The translations under genes and the position numbers were made by a program. From an uncultured Eubacteriales bacterium (GTDB taxonomy: Bacteria; Bacillota_A; Clostridia; Oscillospirales; Oscillospiraceae): a stretch of 7,237 bases of DNA. Under the pieces are notes generated by a model, which did no database searches, had not been told where the DNA came from, and saw only the letters and a program-made list of their open reading frames with translations. How positions within the stretch are numbered: the first letter of the stretch is position 1; every line of letters starts with the position of its first letter. The stretch lies in contig CATIYU010000319.1 in NCBI GenBank assembly GCA_949739085.1, forward strand, positions 1-7,237. Reading direction: 5' to 3'. Positions 5,258 to 7,237 of this stretch are shown one piece after another.

Positions 5258-5931
5258 ACATCTGGACAGCCGTTTTGGATACCCTCTTCCCGCCCCGGTG
5301 CGGGTTCTGCGGAAAGCTGTCGGACCAAACCGGCGTCTGCCCGGACTGCGGGAAGAGCCTGCCCTTTACCCGGGACGGCCTGCGGCTGGTGGGGGAGTTC
5401 CGGTGCGCGGTGGCCCTGTACTACGACGGCGTGGTGAAGGACGGCGTTCACGCCCTGAAGTTCGAGGGCCGGTCCAGCCGGGCGGCGGTTCTGGGCCCCT
5501 ACATTGCCCGGGTGGCGGCGGAGCGCCTGGCTGGGGAGTTTGACGCGGTCACCTATGTGCCGGTGAGCTGGCGGAGAAATTTTTCCAGAGGCTACGATCA
5601 GGCCCGGCTTCTGGCCCAGGCGGCCGCCAGGGAGTGGGGGCTGAAGGCGGAGCCATGCCTGCGGAAGACACGCCACACCCGGGCCCAGTCTTCCCTGGAC
5701 GACCCGGAGAAACGTCGGGAAAACGTAAAAGGCGCATATACGGTTCCCAGGCCGGAGCGGGTGAAGGGACGGCGGTTTCTGCTCATTGACGACGTGGCCA
5801 CCACGGGCAGCACGCTGGCGGCGGCAGCCTCCGCGCTGATGGAGGCGGGAGCGGCCTCGGTGGTGTGCGCGGCCCTGGCCGGGGGCCACTGCGGAGAGCC
5901 GCCGGGGGAGCCGCGGGGCAATTTGGTCTGA
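5254..5931 (+). CDS. comF: ComF family protein (phosphoribosyltransferase-like, double zinc ribbon)
   Basis: A 225-residue cytoplasmic protein of the ComF family, which in transformable bacteria is needed for uptake or processing of single-stranded DNA; in non-competent lineages its role is unclear. A zinc ribbon opens the protein, with CGFC (16-19) and CPDC (29-32). The middle carries YVPVSWRRNFSRGYDQARLLA in two adjoining parts (101-121), and the C-terminal part has the PRPP-binding loop LIDDVATTGST (177-187). The length is normal. The GTG start overlaps the upstream stop as GTGA (5254-5257), so the gene is translationally coupled to the XRE regulator. No comE, comEC or other competence gene is in the window. 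No intrinsic terminator follows; the next gene has its own promoter. Confidence 0.93.
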   Translation: MNIWTAVLDTLFPPRCGFCGKLSDQTGVCPDCGKSLPFTRDGLRLVGEFRCAVALYYDGVVKDGVHALKFEGRSSRAAVLGPYIARVAAERLAGEFDAVTYVPVSWRRNFSRGYDQARLLAQAAAREWGLKAEPCLRKTRHTRAQSSLDDPEKRRENVKGAYTVPRPERVKGRRFLLIDDVATTGSTLAAAASALMEAGAASVVCAALAGGHCGEPPGEPRGNLV

Positions 5932-6000
5932 ATACCCCCTTGGAGCCCCCAATTCCCCCAAAATTCACGAAAATTTAAGAAAGAAACTCCCTGGAACCGC

Positions 6001-6029
6001 TTGCAAAAATTGGCGGCAGTTAGTATAAT
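6001..6029 (+). promoter_or_regulatory. Strong sigma-A promoter of mreB
   Basis: TTGCAA (6001-6006) and a perfect TATAAT (6024-6029) are 17 bases apart. The predicted start near 6036 gives a leader of almost 60 bases. It makes mreB independent of the XRE-comF unit. Confidence 0.85.
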
Positions 6030-6045
6030 AAATTTTTAGAGTACA

Positions 6046-6060
6046 AGCAAATAATTTGCT
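6046..6060. repeat. 15-bp perfect palindrome in the mreB leader
   Basis: AGCAAAT-A-ATTTGCT lies about ten bases after the predicted mreB transcription start and over 20 bases before the ribosome binding site. It could be an operator for an unknown dimeric regulator, or form a short hairpin in the mRNA. Nothing in the window identifies the factor. Confidence 0.4.
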
Positions 6061-6081
6061 AACAATAGCGTTATAAATGAC

Positions 6082-6087
6082 GAGGTG
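6082..6087 (+). promoter_or_regulatory. Ribosome binding site that fixes the mreB start
   Basis: GAGGTG ends six bases before the ATG at 6094-6096. An in-frame GTG at 6085-6087 would lie inside this site and has no Shine-Dalgarno of its own, so the ATG is the likely start. Confidence 0.8.
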
Positions 6088-6093
6088 GAAAAT

Positions 6094-7119
6094 ATGTGCG
6101 CAAAGGATATCGGGATTGACCTGGGAACCGCTTCCGTTTTGGTATATGTAAAAGGCAAAGGCATCGTGCTCCACGAGCCTTCTGTAGTGGCTATCAATCA
6201 AAGAAGCGGTGATGTTATTGCCGTGGGGGTAGAGGCACAGCGGATGTTAGGACGGACGCCGGGAGATATTGTAGCAGTACGGCCTCTGCGAGAAGGGGTC
6301 ATTGCCGACTATGATATTACTGAGAAAATGCTGCGTTACTTCATCAAGAAAATCTGTCACAATCGATTGTTTTTCCGTCCGCGGGTGATGATCTGTATTC
6401 CCTCTGGGGTAACGGAAGTCGAAGAACGGGCAGTGCGCCAAGCAGCAGAGCAGGCTGGTGCCCGGAAAGCCTTCCTCATGGAAGAACCTTTGGCTGCAGC
6501 TCTTGGCGCAGGGCTAGATATCTCGGAACCTGGTGGTAACATGATTGTAGATATTGGCGGCGGCACCACAGATATTGCAGTCCTTTCCCTAAATGGCATT
6601 GTTTGCTCTAAGTCTTTGCGTATTGGCGGGGATAAATTTGATGAGGCGATTGTTCGTTTTGCCCGAAAAGAACACAATCTGTTGATTGGGGAGCGTTTTG
6701 CAGAGGAAATCAAAATCGAAGTAGGCACTGCCTTTATAGATGATTTGCCAGAAAACAGAACCATTGAGGTGCGAGGGAGAGACTTAATCACAGGGCTACC
6801 TAATAGTGTTGTGTTCTCTGCTTTTGATGTATATGACGCGTTGCAGGAGCCGTTAGAGGCCATCGTTGCAGCGGTAAAAGAAGTATTAGAAGTGACGCCG
6901 CCAGAGCTTGCTGCAGATATTATCAACAAAGGTGTAGTGCTCACTGGTGGCGGAGCGCTCCTGCGAGGTATGGACAAGCTCCTTTCCCGAGAAACGGGAC
7001 TACCTATGTATGTAGCGGAAGACCCTATCTTCTGTGTAGCAAGAGGTACCGGCGTTGCTTTGCAGCATTTAAATGCGCTGCAGAATACCCGTTCCTTTGC
7101 GACCAAACAATTTGATTAA
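6094..7119 (+). CDS. mreB: Rod shape-determining protein of the MreB/Mbl family
   Basis: A bacterial actin that polymerises on the inner face of the membrane and guides the elongasome in rod-shaped growth. The protein is 341 residues with the full set of actin-family ATP motifs: IGIDLGTA (6-13, phosphate 1), EEPLAAALGAG (130-140), VDIGGGTTD (152-160, phosphate 2) and TGGGALL (284-290, adenosine). It starts MCAKDIGIDLGTA, in line with family N-termini, which supports the ATG at 6094 over the GTG nine bases upstream. It is monocistronic: own promoter, own terminator, and no mreC or mreD next to it. It could equally be the Mbl paralogue. Composition is unusual for the window: in codons 150-169 only 8 of 20 end in G or C, against 19 of 20 in comF codons 50-69. 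No inactivating change is seen. Confidence 0.95.
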   Translation: MCAKDIGIDLGTASVLVYVKGKGIVLHEPSVVAINQRSGDVIAVGVEAQRMLGRTPGDIVAVRPLREGVIADYDITEKMLRYFIKKICHNRLFFRPRVMICIPSGVTEVEERAVRQAAEQAGARKAFLMEEPLAAALGAGLDISEPGGNMIVDIGGGTTDIAVLSLNGIVCSKSLRIGGDKFDEAIVRFARKEHNLLIGERFAEEIKIEVGTAFIDDLPENRTIEVRGRDLITGLPNSVVFSAFDVYDALQEPLEAIVAAVKEVLEVTPPELAADIINKGVVLTGGGALLRGMDKLLSRETGLPMYVAEDPIFCVARGTGVALQHLNALQNTRSFATKQFD

Positions 7120-7125
7120 AGACTT

Positions 7126-7160
7126 AAAAAATAGGCAATATTGCCTATTTTTTGTTTTTT
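7126..7160 (+). terminator. Intrinsic terminator of mreB
   Basis: A 28-bp perfect palindrome (7126-7153), with arms AAAAAATAGGCAAT and ATTGCCTATTTTTT, followed by GTTTTTT, starts six bases after the mreB stop. Because the A-run matches the T-run, it could also stop transcription arriving on the minus strand. The remaining 77 bases to the window end hold no gene or promoter I would support. Confidence 0.95.
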
Positions 7161-7237
7161 TCAGGAAAGGAATACCTGCTTCCTTGTAGAATATAGACAA
7201 GATTGTGTCATATTTTTATGCGGAAAGCTATGATTTC

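Noticed and set aside
5935..5959. Three runs of five C (G-runs on the minus strand), considered as a G-quadruplex
   Set aside because: Only three runs are present close together, so a standard four-run quadruplex is not formed.
7184..7222. Possible promoter after the mreB terminator (TAGACA then TATGCG)
   Set aside because: The -10 matches in only three positions and the downstream gene is outside the window.

Overview
The window looks like chromosomal DNA from a GC-rich, spore-forming anaerobe of the Clostridia, most likely the Oscillospiraceae (Flavonifractor, Lawsonibacter or Oscillibacter type gut bacteria). The signs are a complete spoVT, strong G at third codon positions in most genes, purine-rich Shine-Dalgarno sites, a lysine riboswitch ahead of dapA, and an EFR1-type flavodoxin/ferredoxin protein. 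The genus is an inference from style, not from a search.

Layout, left to right. Minus strand: positions 1-750 are the first 250 codons of dapA, whose 3' end lies outside the window. Its leader (about 798-1024) holds a lysine riboswitch aptamer followed by an intrinsic terminator, read from a good sigma-A promoter at 1027-1055. Next comes a three-gene minus-strand unit read from a promoter at 3692-3720: a sugar-phosphate nucleotidyltransferase-like gene, an EFR1 family flavodoxin/ferredoxin gene, and a TatD family hydrolase gene. A plus-strand open frame at 3686-4201 encodes an LprI-like (DUF1311) domain without a signal peptide, and its start overlaps the promoter of that unit; it is probably a 5'-truncated remnant. 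It converges on spoVT (minus, 4235-4777) across a GC-rich stem-loop.

Plus strand from about 4950: two 17-bp dyads with a common half-site precede a small XRE regulator gene, which overlaps comF by four bases (GTGA). A separate strong promoter (perfect TATAAT) then drives mreB, which ends in a textbook terminator at 7126-7160. mreB is clearly richer in A/T at third codon positions than its neighbours.

How the parts work together: dapA is a lysine/diaminopimelate (cell wall) gene under lysine feedback by transcription attenuation. spoVT is a late forespore regulator. mreB is a cell-shape gene. The XRE-comF pair looks like a small regulated unit, perhaps autoregulated through the tandem dyads. 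No transposon, phage, CRISPR array, tRNA or rRNA is visible. Nothing here is plainly a new multi-gene system; the best candidates for new observations are the tandem operator-like dyads with the coupled XRE-comF pair, the orphan LprI fragment, and the compositional outlier mreB.
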